This document shows, piece by piece, positions 17,030 through 23,726 of a stretch of 33,240 nt of DNA. Origin of the DNA: Eubacteriales bacterium (lineage in GTDB: Bacteria; Bacillota; Clostridia; Lachnospirales; Lachnospiraceae); contig JAUNPJ010000044.1 of assembly GCA_030536755.1 (NCBI GenBank), positions 1 through 33,240 of the forward strand, given 5' to 3'. Position 1 is the stretch's first letter. Each line of letters opens with the position of its first letter. Under the pieces are notes generated by a model. It did not search any database. It was not told the DNA's origin and worked only from the letters and a program-made list of their open reading frames with translations. The position numbers and the translations under genes are program-made.

Positions 17030-17060
17030 AAAAAGGACTAGGCTTTCTACACCCAGTCCC
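17030..17060 (-). terminator. terminator/attenuator after the major coat gene
   Basis: On the minus strand, GGACT (complement of 17055-17059) pairs with AGTCC (complement of 17035-17039), extended by GG/CC, and is followed by TTTTTCTTTT. It sits 20 bp after the coat stop and before the adsorption gene, the same place as the central terminator after gene VIII in Ff phages. Confidence 0.7.
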
Positions 17061-17079
17061 CAGGCTTATAGCCTTGTGA

Positions 17080-17250
17080 TCAACCTGCAGAGCTGAGCAG
17101 GCCTTTAACTTTCTTAATTACATAGTTTGCAGCACCACCAAGTACAGCAACACTAACACCAGCGCCAAGAGCTGCTGTAATAACAGTAGTTCCAGCAGTC
17201 TGAAGATCAGTAAATGCACTACCGATTAAAGTTGTAATTGTTTCAGCCAT
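17080..17250 (-). CDS. major coat protein (pVIII-like), 56 aa
   Basis: This 56-residue protein starts MAETITTLIGSAFTDLQ and ends IKKVKGLLSSAG. It has the exact layout of filamentous-phage major coats: a short acidic amphipathic N-terminal helix (1-18), a hydrophobic Ala/Gly/Val-rich membrane helix (about 21-44) and a basic DNA-facing end with K46, K47 and K49. It has no signal peptide, so it would insert directly, as in phages such as Pf3. AAAGGAG is spaced well before the ATG. A terminator follows the gene. The order coat, then adsorption protein, then minor coat, then Zot supports the call. Confidence 0.88.
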   Translation of the reverse strand: MAETITTLIGSAFTDLQTAGTTVITAALGAGVSVAVLGGAANYVIKKVKGLLSSAG

Positions 17251-17265
17251 AATAGTTTCTCCTTT

Positions 17266-17679
17266 CTACATATTGCGTATTGTATCAGTTACAATCCGAT
17301 AGACGAATCTCATAATAAAGCAGCCAAATACAAGCAGCAACGTGAAAAAGATGCAGATTGTAAAACGGCACGTTGCCTGAGAGTATTCCTCTATCGTTTT
17401 CAGAGATGCAACAACTTCTGCAGTCGTAACGGTACTATCTTCCATAGATGTTCCTCCGCTTTCCTCAACAGATACACTTGCATCTTCTGTATTATCAGAA
17501 CCAGCAGATTCAACCGGATCAGATTCAGTATTATCATCAGTTTGTTGTTGTGCGTTAGGCATGCTGATACTTTGCACCATTACATCATTGTTATCCTGTT
17601 CCTCTGATGACTCAACTATAACCTCTTCTGTGTCGCCTAGAGGATAAACAACATCTCCAATATCTTCCACTTGGTTCAA
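17266..17679 (-). CDS. acidic single-pass membrane protein, prophage (137 aa)
   Basis: This 137-residue protein has a very acidic, Ser/Thr-rich and probably disordered region (residues 1-95; many Glu, Asp, Ser) followed by one membrane helix (about 108-128, FTICIFFTLLLVFGCFIMRF) and a short basic tail. It lies directly before the major coat gene (15-nt gap). The start is TTG (17677-17679) behind GAGGTG; an ATG in the frame lies farther inside. Size and place suggest a minor virion or assembly protein, but no family is recognised. Confidence 0.7.
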   Translation of the reverse strand: MNQVEDIGDVVYPLGDTEEVIVESSEEQDNNDVMVQSISMPNAQQQTDDNTESDPVESAGSDNTEDASVSVEESGGTSMEDSTVTTAEVVASLKTIEEYSQATCRFTICIFFTLLLVFGCFIMRFVYRIVTDTIRNM

Positions 17680-17695
17680 ATAATCACCTCATTTC

Positions 17696-17760
17696 TGTAT
17701 CTCAATATTCACTCTGATCAATCCCGATCAGCAGCTCCGGAAGATCTCACTTGAGATACA
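17696..17760. repeat. intercistronic module bounded by TGTATCTCA / TGAGATACA
   Basis: Perfect 9-mer inverted ends lie at 17696-17704 and 17752-17760, and the length of 65 bp is identical to the module at 14826. The inside contains GATCAATC..GATC and GCAGCTC segments that can fold. The ribosome site of the 137-residue gene follows on the minus strand. Confidence 0.75.
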
Positions 17761-17767
17761 TTATTCT

Positions 17768-17821
17768 TGTATCTCATTTTTCCTGCAGATCAGCGGAAAC
17801 CAGGTTTGATTTTGAGATACA
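17768..17821. repeat. second adjacent TGTATCTCA / TGAGATACA module
   Basis: The 54-bp module has the same perfect 9-mer ends (17768-17776 and 17813-17821). It abuts the stop codon of the ssDNA-binding-like gene and is separated from the 17696 module by only 7 bp, making a tandem pair. Confidence 0.7.
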
Positions 17822-18157
17822 CTATTTCGCAGCCGCTTTATTGCGGAAATCAACATCACAGACATAATCCAAATCAGTTACTTTCAAGACTGGCTTGCCA
17901 TCAGAGCCGACAGCCATTTCGAAAGTCGCATCATACACCGCAGGAGCTTTTGGCATCTTGTAACGCAGGGAAAGATCAATGGAACATTTCGCACGCTGGT
18001 AACCAATTGCTCCGGTTGTTCCCTCAACCGGCTTCAATGTCTCTCCGGATTCACCCCAGAAGAAATAGTTAAGCGTACAGCCAGTGACAGCTTTGCCTTT
18101 TTCGTCCACCATGTCATAAGGGTTTGCGTACATCAAAAGAATTCTCATTTTGTTCAT
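17822..18157 (-). CDS. ssDNA-binding-like protein (pV-like), 111 aa
   Basis: This 111-residue protein begins MNKMRILLMYANPYDMVDEK. It is predicted to be beta-rich (TGCTLNYFFWGE, SIDLSLRYKM, YDATFEMAVG, LKVTDLDYVCDVDF), as expected for a small OB-fold protein. It lies upstream of the coat genes, where filamentous phages encode pV, which coats the single-stranded genome. The assignment is by size, fold impression and place. The frame extends upstream to 18202, but ATG 18155-18157 has AGGAGG 7 nt before it. Confidence 0.6.
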   Translation of the reverse strand: MNKMRILLMYANPYDMVDEKGKAVTGCTLNYFFWGESGETLKPVEGTTGAIGYQRAKCSIDLSLRYKMPKAPAVYDATFEMAVGSDGKPVLKVTDLDYVCDVDFRNKAAAK

Positions 18158-18771
18158 AATAGAACCTCCTTGTAATAAAATAGTTCTGCCGCATAAAAGC
18201 AAACAGCATTATCATGTTATCTATATATGCCAGCGTCCAAAGCCGCTGAAATATATCACTACTTTTCGCCCTCAGTTCAAGGCTAAGCTTTTTACAGCCT
18301 TATGTCTGTAAAAAGCTTAAACTTGAACCTGAAATTTCAAGTTCTTAATTGCATCCATGCCAAATATCACAATATTGCTAACATGATAGTTGACAGTAGT
18401 GTGCATGTTGCAGGCGATACTTTGATGGTTTGTAGTTGCACGATGTTCCATCAGCATGATGCTTATGCGTGTACCATTCCGTCACCCCCAAACCCCCTCT
18501 GCCCGAACTCCCATAGGGGGCTTTGATTTCTTTGTTCAAAGCCATAAAATATTCTGGAGAAACATATTCGCATGGGGAAGGCGCTGATCGGTAGACAAGC
18601 GGAAGGCGCCACTATGTGTCTGCCTTCCACTGCCGGCACAGCTTGGGGACTGCAGCACGCTCATGGTGATGTGCGTCAAGGGCCTTGCGAGTGCGCGAGT
18701 GCGCGCACCCTTGACACACATCTCTGGCGTACAGTAATAAGCTGGCCGCTATAAATTTCTATGTGAAGCTT
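18158..18771. other. gene-free structured region (candidate packaging signal/origin)
   Basis: About 610 bp carry no credible gene. 18276-18297 and 18306-18327 form a near-perfect 22-nt stem (20 pairs) with an 8-nt loop. A GC-rich block follows. GGAAGGC (18601-18607) pairs with GCCTTCC (18622-18628). GATGTGCGTCAAGGG (18668-18682) pairs with 18708-18722 in 14 of 15 positions, with an inner GTGCGC/GCGCAC stem (18691-18708). Filamentous phages keep origin and packaging hairpins in such a region; the role here is inferred. The promoter of the structural genes probably also lies here. Confidence 0.6.
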
Positions 18772-19044
18772 TCAAGTTATCGACCTGCTGAAGGAGTCAA
18801 GTAGGGAACGGATAGACTCGTTAAGCTTCTGATATTGAGCTATTCTTTCACACAGCTTCTTTTCCCGATCAGCAATCTGCTGATCAAGGAAGGCAAGACG
18901 CTGCTGGAGATCAGCTTCAGACTCCATCGCATACAGCACCATGCTCTCAAATTTCTCATTGAAACCATTGCCTTCCTGACGCTGAATGTATTCATAAACC
19001 TGTTCTGTCATCCGAACGGATTTAGCAACACTCTTTTTTGCCAT
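18772..19044 (-). CDS. ribbon-helix-helix-like protein with coiled coil (90 aa)
   Basis: This 90-residue protein begins MAKKSVAKSVRMTEQVYEYI, continues EGNGFNEKFESMVLYAM and then forms a charged helix (LQQRLAFLDQQIADREKKLC). The N-terminal pattern is that of small ribbon-helix-helix proteins common on Firmicute plasmids and integrative elements, where they bind DNA as regulators or mobilisation accessories. I chose ATG 19042-19044 behind GGAGGTG; the frame upstream is a hydrophobic shadow. It overlaps the 132-residue gene by 23 bp, so the two are coupled. A role in transcription or replication control is inferred. Confidence 0.75.
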   Translation of the reverse strand: MAKKSVAKSVRMTEQVYEYIQRQEGNGFNEKFESMVLYAMESEADLQQRLAFLDQQIADREKKLCERIAQYQKLNESIRSLLDSFSRSIT

Positions 19045-19420
19045 GCTGCACCTCCAGCAAACAACGCCACTCACAACGAGTATCATCATCAAGATCGAGA
19101 ACAATATGGCCATGCTGGCAACATGGAAAATATGGCATCTCTGGCATGATGCATCTTGTATCTCCTCTATCTTCTCTATCTTCTGTTTTCTCTAAATCTT
19201 CTTCCTGTACCAGTGCTGGTTCTTCCTCATCTGGAAGCTCAAGAGACTCCGGATCCGGAAGAGTATCAAGAAGCTGCATAGCTTCCTCGAAGCGACACTC
19301 GCTGATCAGAGCGATTGCTTCATTCTCAATTTCTGTTCTGCGATCAATGATTGCCTGGAGAGCTTCCAACTCCGCAATCTTAGCGTCACAGGTCGTTGTT
19401 TTCTTCGCTGTTCTTATCAT
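19022..19420 (-). CDS. first gene of the minus-strand phage unit, Cys/His-rich end (132 aa)
   Basis: This 132-residue protein starts at ATG 19418-19420 (behind GGGAG), reading MIRTAKKTTTCDAKIAELEA. The first half is helical and charged, the middle is acidic (LELPDEEEPALVQEEDLEKT), and the end is rich in Cys and His: CCQHGH, then TRCEWRCL, then a final ECC. That spacing could bind zinc. I recognise no family. It is the first gene downstream of the leftward promoter at 19571-19599, so it should be expressed early when repression is lifted. Confidence 0.7.
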   Translation of the reverse strand: MIRTAKKTTTCDAKIAELEALQAIIDRRTEIENEAIALISECRFEEAMQLLDTLPDPESLELPDEEEPALVQEEDLEKTEDREDRGDTRCIMPEMPYFPCCQHGHIVLDLDDDTRCEWRCLLEVQHGKKECC

Positions 19421-19497
19421 ATTATTCTCCCTTCTCACTGAAAAGTCCTCGTATAATAGCCAAGACTTTCAGCACTTAAAAGACTGCAAATAGATTG

Positions 19498-19527
19498 TTT
19501 ACGAATCGTTAATTGCCATGCTATAAT
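19498..19527 (+). promoter_or_regulatory. rightward promoter of the repressor gene
   Basis: TTTACG (19498-19503), an 18-nt spacer and TATAAT (19522-19527) with an extended -10 (TGC before it). It would drive the repressor at 19641 with a leader of about 105 nt. Both arms of the operator dyad overlap it. Confidence 0.6.
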
Positions 19528-19535
19528 TAACGATT
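19504..19535. promoter_or_regulatory. operator dyad in the phage switch region
   Basis: AATCGTTAATT (19504-19514) and AATTAACGATT (19525-19535) are a perfect 11-bp inverted repeat with a 10-bp gap. It covers the rightward promoter and lies downstream of the leftward one. The repressor encoded at 19641 is the likely ligand. Confidence 0.75.
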
Positions 19536-19570
19536 AATAAAGAAAAAAGGTAACACTTTTTATATATCTA

Positions 19571-19599
19571 ATTATAATCATAAATTTAGAATTAGTCAA
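19571..19599 (-). promoter_or_regulatory. leftward (lytic) promoter of the phage unit
   Basis: On the minus strand, TTGACT (19594-19599), a 17-nt spacer and TATAAT (19571-19576) form a near-consensus promoter reading toward the 132-residue gene and the rest of the minus-strand phage genes. Confidence 0.75.
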
Positions 19600-19640
19600 T
19601 AGAAAATAGTTATAAATATAGAATTAATCGGGGCAAATAT

Positions 19641-20000
19641 ATGAATTTTACGGAAAGATTACTAAAAATATTAGAAGAAAAACAAATTACGCCATATAAA
19701 CTATGTAAAGATATTGGCATAGCAAGCAATAGTATAAATAACTGGAAAAAGGGGTCACTTCCTACAATAGACAAATTTACAAAGATAATTCTATATTTAG
19801 AAGTAGACCCGTTATATCTTTTAGGAATTGAAAATAACAATCAATACACAGGAAAGCAATTATCCGAAAACGAAAGAGAATTACTAGAGAATTTTGCAAA
19901 GCTTCCAGAACGAGAACAAATAAAATTCATCGGAAGAGTAGAAGAAATTGCTAAACAATTTGAATGCAAGGGGAAATCATCAAATACAAAAGTTGGGTAG
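19641..20000 (+). CDS. phage repressor, Cro/C1-type HTH (119 aa)
   Basis: This 119-residue protein has an N-terminal XRE-type helix-turn-helix (about residues 5-60: NFTERLLKILEEKQITPYKL, then IGIASNSINNWKKGSLPTID) followed by a helical part (ENERELLENFAKLPEREQIK). It is transcribed opposite to the phage structural genes and lies next to the operator and promoter pair, the usual place for a lysogeny repressor. There is no peptidase-like LexA domain, so induction by self-cleavage is not expected from the sequence. The ribosome site is weak (GGGGC). The next gene starts 16 nt after its stop. Confidence 0.88.
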   Translation: MNFTERLLKILEEKQITPYKLCKDIGIASNSINNWKKGSLPTIDKFTKIILYLEVDPLYLLGIENNNQYTGKQLSENERELLENFAKLPEREQIKFIGRVEEIAKQFECKGKSSNTKVG

Positions 20001-20016
20001 AAAGGAGACAAAAAAC

Positions 20017-20307
20017 GTGAAAATGAGAGGAGTAGAGCATGAAGATATTACAAAATATGAGAAATATCACAGCTACCAGGACCACATCATAGAAGAACGT
20101 GAGAGAAATGTATCTGAATTAAAACTAAAGCTGAGAGAAAAAGACCGTGAAATTGAAAAGCTGAAACAATATATCTACTGGTTAGAAAATAAAGATAAAC
20201 CAGTCAAAAATAACAAAACAAAGTTACTAAAATTTCTGCTCTTAATAGCAGCAATTATGATTGTATATCCAATCTTGTTAACATTCCTGTTAGAAATGTT
20301 TATATAA
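20017..20307 (+). CDS. coiled-coil protein with C-terminal membrane helix (96 aa)
   Basis: This protein of about 96 residues is predicted from the GTG at 20017-20019, nine bases after AAAGGAG; an ATG two codons on is an alternative. A long charged coiled coil (about 15-65, EERERNVSELKLKLREKDRE) leads to one hydrophobic helix (about 74-95, LLKFLLLIAAIMIVYPILLT). It ends 6 bp before attR and follows the repressor, so it is probably expressed in the lysogen. Small membrane proteins in this position can serve in superinfection exclusion or phage defence; that role is inferred from context alone. Confidence 0.7.
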   Translation: MKMRGVEHEDITKYEKYHSYQDHIIEERERNVSELKLKLREKDREIEKLKQYIYWLENKDKPVKNNKTKLLKFLLLIAAIMIVYPILLTFLLEMFI

Positions 20308-20312
20308 TATTT

Positions 20313-20409
20313 CTCTTAATCAGGGTGTCCAGGGTTCGAACCCCTGATCGCGCACTGAAAGCACTGTTTTGACAGATAAGAGACTGTTGGGACGGTGCTT
20401 TTTTGTTGC
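20313..20409. repeat. right attachment repeat (attR), 97 bp
   Basis: Second copy of the 97-bp attachment repeat, starting at CTCTTAATCAGG. It holds the 3' half of tRNA-Lys without the 5' half, plus the tRNA terminator. It differs from attL at one base (AGACTG against AGGCTG). It is probably the original chromosomal 3' end displaced by integration. Confidence 0.95.
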
Positions 20410-20469
20410 GGTGAAATAGTTTTTAAGGAAAAGGACGAGTATCAATCTAAAAATACTTGTCTACAATCT

Positions 20470-20509
20470 GAGGTCAAAAATATAATATGTATTTTTGACC
20501 TCTTTTTTT
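20470..20509 (+). terminator. strong terminator just outside attR
   Basis: GAGGTCAAAAATA (20470-20482) pairs with TATTTTTGACCTC around a 7-nt loop and is followed by seven Ts. It would stop transcripts leaving the prophage or tRNA region before the sugar operon. Confidence 0.85.
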
Positions 20510-20571
20510 CGGATATACAGAAAAAATGAAAGAAGGTTATATTTTGGCTATAAAATGCATCAAAAGTGAAG

Positions 20572-20600
20572 AAGTAAAGTTGTCCGTTTTTCTTTAAAAT
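20572..20600 (+). promoter_or_regulatory. candidate activator-dependent promoter of the first sugar operon
   Basis: AAGTAA (20572-20577), a 17-nt spacer and TAAAAT (20595-20600) precede the operon. The -35 is poor, and the same layout (AAGTCA, 17 nt, TAAAATAAA) precedes the second operon at 27164. This suggests a common activator. Confidence 0.4.
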
Positions 20601-20658
20601 AAAGCTATCAAAAAGAGAAAACACACATAGAAATAAAATTTTCAGGAGGAAATGGCAG

Positions 20659-21705
20659 ATGAAGATTAAACTTGGAGTCATTGGCTTTGGCGGTATGGGT
20701 AAATGGCATGCACAGAATGCACCGAGAGCTGGTGTTGAGATTGCGGGAGTGTGTGACATTGCAGAGGAGAAGCAAAGAGAAGCGGTACAAATGGGGTATA
20801 AATTGTATAAAACAGCAGATGAGCTTCTGGCAGATCCGGAAGTAAATACTGTTATTCTTACAGTGCCGAATTATCTGCATAAAGAGATGTGTATCAAAGC
20901 TGCAAAGGCAGGGAAAAACGTGATTACGGAGAAACCTGCAGCTATGAATGTACAGGAACTGGATGAGATGGAGGCCGCATGCAGGGAGGCAGGAGTCTTC
21001 TTTACTTCTCATCAAAACAGAAGATGGGATAAAGATATGCTGATTGTGAAAAAGGCATATGAGGAGGGCTTGCTTGGCAATATTTTTACAATTGAATCAA
21101 AACTGCATTCTGGAAACGGTTATATGCACGAATGGCATCTTTATAAAAAATATGGCGGCGGCATGATTTACGACTGGGGCGTACATTTGATTGATCAGAT
21201 TTTATTTATGATGCCTGGAGTAAAAGTGAAATCCATTTATGCAGACATTAAAAATGTGCTTCACGAGGAAGTGGATGACTATTTTAAGATTATTATGAAA
21301 ATGAACAACGGGATTACAGCACATATTGAATTGTCTACGTATATTCTGGAATATCAGCCAAGATGGCTGGCAGCAGGAGACAAAGGTACTCTGATCGTTA
21401 AGAATTTTGGTTGTGAAGGAAATATTTATCGTACAGGAAAAATGCTGGAAAAGCTGCCGCCTCAGATTACAGAGACAGAAGCAGGACCAACCAGACAGTT
21501 TGCCCCGGTGCCGCCAGGAGGGATTGTAACCGAGCCGCTTCCTGAGGTTGTTACAGATTGGGTTGATTTTTATAAAAATGTAGATGATGTATTAAACGGC
21601 AAAGCAGAATCAAAAATCAAGATATCAGAAGTGCGTCGCGTATTATCTGTTATGGAGGCGGCGTGGAAGTCCTCGGAAACAGGAGAAGCGATTTTGTTTG
21701 AATAG
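20659..21705 (+). CDS. Gfo/Idh/MocA-family oxidoreductase
   Basis: This 348-residue NAD(P)-dependent sugar oxidoreductase has an N-terminal Rossmann fold with GFGGMGKWHA (residues 9-18). EKPAAM (91-96) carries the conserved lysine, and a C-terminal substrate domain has YDWGVHLID (171-179), where D172 and H176 are the expected catalytic pair. The family oxidises or reduces ring hydroxyls of sugars and inositols; the exact substrate cannot be read from sequence. It heads a three-gene operon with a ROK kinase and a TIM-barrel isomerase. In this locus a plausible job is to interconvert a 3-keto sugar and its parent sugar. AGGAGGAAATGGCAG precedes the ATG. Confidence 0.92.
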   Translation: MKIKLGVIGFGGMGKWHAQNAPRAGVEIAGVCDIAEEKQREAVQMGYKLYKTADELLADPEVNTVILTVPNYLHKEMCIKAAKAGKNVITEKPAAMNVQELDEMEAACREAGVFFTSHQNRRWDKDMLIVKKAYEEGLLGNIFTIESKLHSGNGYMHEWHLYKKYGGGMIYDWGVHLIDQILFMMPGVKVKSIYADIKNVLHEEVDDYFKIIMKMNNGITAHIELSTYILEYQPRWLAAGDKGTLIVKNFGCEGNIYRTGKMLEKLPPQITETEAGPTRQFAPVPPGGIVTEPLPEVVTDWVDFYKNVDDVLNGKAESKIKISEVRRVLSVMEAAWKSSETGEAILFE

Positions 21706-21714
21706 GAGATTATC

Positions 21715-22653
21715 ATGAAAAAATATGCATTTGGGGTAGATATCGGCGGAACAACAATTAAGATGGGGTTGTTTGAAACGGATGGGACTCTTCTGGATAC
21801 TTGGGAAATTCCTACTCGAACTCAAGAAGATGGAAAATATATTCTTGGTGATATTGCAGAGGCAATTGGAGATAAATTGCAGGAAAAAAGTATTTCGAGA
21901 CTGGATGTAGAGGGAATTGGGATGGGAGTTCCCGGACCAGTAGGACCTGATGGAACGGTGTTTAAATGCGTAAATCTTGGATGGGACATTTTCAATGTGG
22001 AGTATCGCATGAGTTCTGTTACAGGATTTAAAGTAAAAGCAGCAAATGATGCGAATGTAGCTGCTCTGGGCGAAATGTGGCAGGGCGGCGGCAAAGGATA
22101 CCAGAACATCGTTATGGTGACGCTGGGAACAGGTGTCGGAGGCGGAGTGATTATCAATGGTCATATTCTGGCAGGAATCAATGGAGCCGCTGGTGAGATT
22201 GGACATCTGCCCATGAAAGATGACGAGACAGAATGCTGCGGATGTGGCAAAAAAGGATGTCTGGAGCAGTACGCTTCTGCAACAGGTGTTGTGCGTATGA
22301 TGAACAAATATCTGCAGGAGAATCAGCAAGACAGTATCCTCCGTTCTGTGGAAAAGATAACTGCCAAGGATGTATTTGATGCTGCGAAAGAAGGAGATAA
22401 GGCGGCTCTGGCAGTGGTGGAGCAGTTTGGACAGATACTCGGTAAGGGGCTGGCTGGAATCGCTTGTGTTGTAAATCCGGAAGCTTTTGTAATAGGCGGT
22501 GGTATGGCAAAGGCAGGTGAAATTCTTATGGATGCCGTGCGCAGAAGTTATCGGGATTATGCCTTCCATGCAGCAAGAGAAACAGAGTTTAAGGAAGCTA
22601 CGCTGAGTAATAATGCCGGTATTTACGGTGGCGTGAGATTGGTATTGGAATAA
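21715..22653 (+). CDS. ROK-family sugar kinase (glucokinase-like)
   Basis: This 312-residue kinase has the ATP loop GVDIGGTTIKMGLF (7-20) and the catalytic aspartate in AANDANVAALGE (D112). GTGVGGGVIINGHI and the ROK zinc site follow: H164 in GEIGHLPM, then C175, C177 and C182 in CCGCGKKGCLEQYAS. This set of motifs is typical of glucokinases and N-acyl-hexosamine kinases. It would phosphorylate a free hexose, probably glucose, released by the locus. The ATG is 9 nt after the oxidoreductase stop with AGGAGA upstream. Confidence 0.93.
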   Translation: MKKYAFGVDIGGTTIKMGLFETDGTLLDTWEIPTRTQEDGKYILGDIAEAIGDKLQEKSISRLDVEGIGMGVPGPVGPDGTVFKCVNLGWDIFNVEYRMSSVTGFKVKAANDANVAALGEMWQGGGKGYQNIVMVTLGTGVGGGVIINGHILAGINGAAGEIGHLPMKDDETECCGCGKKGCLEQYASATGVVRMMNKYLQENQQDSILRSVEKITAKDVFDAAKEGDKAALAVVEQFGQILGKGLAGIACVVNPEAFVIGGGMAKAGEILMDAVRRSYRDYAFHAARETEFKEATLSNNAGIYGGVRLVLE

Positions 22654-22672
22654 AGAAAAGGAGAAGAGGAAT

Positions 22673-23587
22673 ATGAAATTAGGATTTATTACAGCCATTT
22701 GTGATGGAATGACTTTTGAAGAGGTCGTGGATTTTGCATCAGAGAATCATCTGGAATGCCTGGAAGTAGCCTGCTGGCCACAGGGCGGTGCACAGAGAAG
22801 GTATGCAGGTGTCAGCCATATTGATGTGGTCAATATGAATGAGGAAAAAGCTGCTTACATTAAAGATTACTGTGCAAAGAAGAATGTAGAGATTTCTTCC
22901 CTGGCTTATTATCCAAATACACTGGAGCCGGATTTGGAGAAAAGACAAAGCTATATCGCCCATCTTTATAAACTGATTGATGCATCCGCTATGTTGGATG
23001 TTCATATGATTACTACATTTGTAGGTCGAGACTCACGAAAAACAGTATCTGAAAATCTGGAAATTGTAAAAGAAGTGTGGCCGCCGATTGTAAAATATGC
23101 AGAAGAAAAAGGCGTAAAAATTGCTATTGAAAACTGCCCGATGTTATTTACAGAAGATGAATGGCCGGGAGGTCAGAATCTGATGACAACTCCGGCAAAC
23201 TGGAGAAGAGTATTTGAGATACTGGATAGCCCGAACTTCGGTATTAACTACGATCCCTCTCATTTTGTATGGCAGCAGATTGACTATATCAAACCATTGT
23301 ATGAGTTTAAAGATAAGATTTTTCATGTACATTACAAAGACATCAAAGTATATCAGGAAAAGCTGGAAGATGTAGGTGTGATGGCAACTCCGCTGGAGTA
23401 TATGACACCAAAACTTCCGGGACTTGGAGATGTAGACTGGGGTAAATATGTATCTGCGCTGACTGATATCGGTTATAAAGGTTATACCTGTATTGAAGTA
23501 GAAGATAAAGCTTTCGAGGGAAGTCTGGAAGATGCTAAGAAAGCATTGATTCTCAGTGCTAGATATCTGAGAAATTATGTGATTTAA
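22673..23587 (+). CDS. sugar phosphate isomerase/epimerase-like TIM barrel
   Basis: This 304-residue protein belongs to the xylose isomerase-like TIM-barrel (AP endonuclease 2) superfamily. Likely metal ligands are E153 (AIENCP), D194 and H197 (NYDPSHFVW), H218 or H220 (FHVHYKD) and E275 (CIEVEDKAF). Members act as isomerases, epimerases, 3-keto-sugar hydratases or dehydratases, so the substrate is open. In the operon with an oxidoreductase and a glucokinase-like kinase it would handle a keto-sugar intermediate. GGAGAAGAGGAAT precedes the ATG. A terminator follows. Confidence 0.88.
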   Translation: MKLGFITAICDGMTFEEVVDFASENHLECLEVACWPQGGAQRRYAGVSHIDVVNMNEEKAAYIKDYCAKKNVEISSLAYYPNTLEPDLEKRQSYIAHLYKLIDASAMLDVHMITTFVGRDSRKTVSENLEIVKEVWPPIVKYAEEKGVKIAIENCPMLFTEDEWPGGQNLMTTPANWRRVFEILDSPNFGINYDPSHFVWQQIDYIKPLYEFKDKIFHVHYKDIKVYQEKLEDVGVMATPLEYMTPKLPGLGDVDWGKYVSALTDIGYKGYTCIEVEDKAFEGSLEDAKKALILSARYLRNYVI

Positions 23588-23646
23588 TAAAAGACGAAAA
23601 AGTAATGTAAAGATAGAGTCGATGGATTCGTTGCATGATGGAAAAC

Positions 23647-23685
23647 GGGGGTAGAAATGCAAGCGCATGAGCTGCCTCCTTTTTT
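23647..23685 (+). terminator. terminator of the first sugar operon
   Basis: GGGGGTAG (23647-23654) pairs with CTGCCTCC (23672-23679) using two G-U pairs. An inner ATGC/GCAT stem lies between, and six Ts follow. Confidence 0.75.
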
Positions 23686-23726
23686 ACTTATATGGTGTAT
23701 AATGTTTTACTAGAAAACATGACACA

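Larger units (their letters stand above)
10495..20409. mobile_element. inovirus-like (filamentous phage) prophage in tRNA-Lys
   Basis: The element is bounded by 97-bp direct repeats, so one unit is 9,818 bp. It carries integrase, a replication initiator, a Zot-type ATPase with Walker motifs, a small major coat protein, a large adsorption-like protein with signal peptide and C-terminal membrane helix, small membrane proteins, an ssDNA-binding-like protein and a repressor. Coat, adsorption protein, minor coat and Zot occur in the classic VIII-III-VI-I order. No capsid, portal, terminase or tail genes are present. No secretin gene is seen, consistent with a host with one membrane. All frames look intact, so it may be active. 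Confidence 0.9.

Noticed and set aside
14826-17821. CRISPR-like array from the repeated TGTATCTCA motif
   Set aside because: The motif is only 9 bp, alternates in orientation, is spread between genes and has no cas genes nearby.
18302-18754. ORFs in both directions within 18158-18771 (for example 18302-18526 and 18572-18754)
   Set aside because: No ribosome sites, odd composition and they cross strong hairpins; the region is better read as noncoding.
19038-19493. 151-residue plus-strand ORF rich in serine
   Set aside because: It is the antisense of the acidic 132-residue gene; Ser runs mirror Glu/Asp codons.
10495-20409. Integrative conjugative or plasmid-like element
   Set aside because: No relaxase, coupling protein or type IV secretion genes; coat, adsorption and Zot genes point to a filamentous phage.
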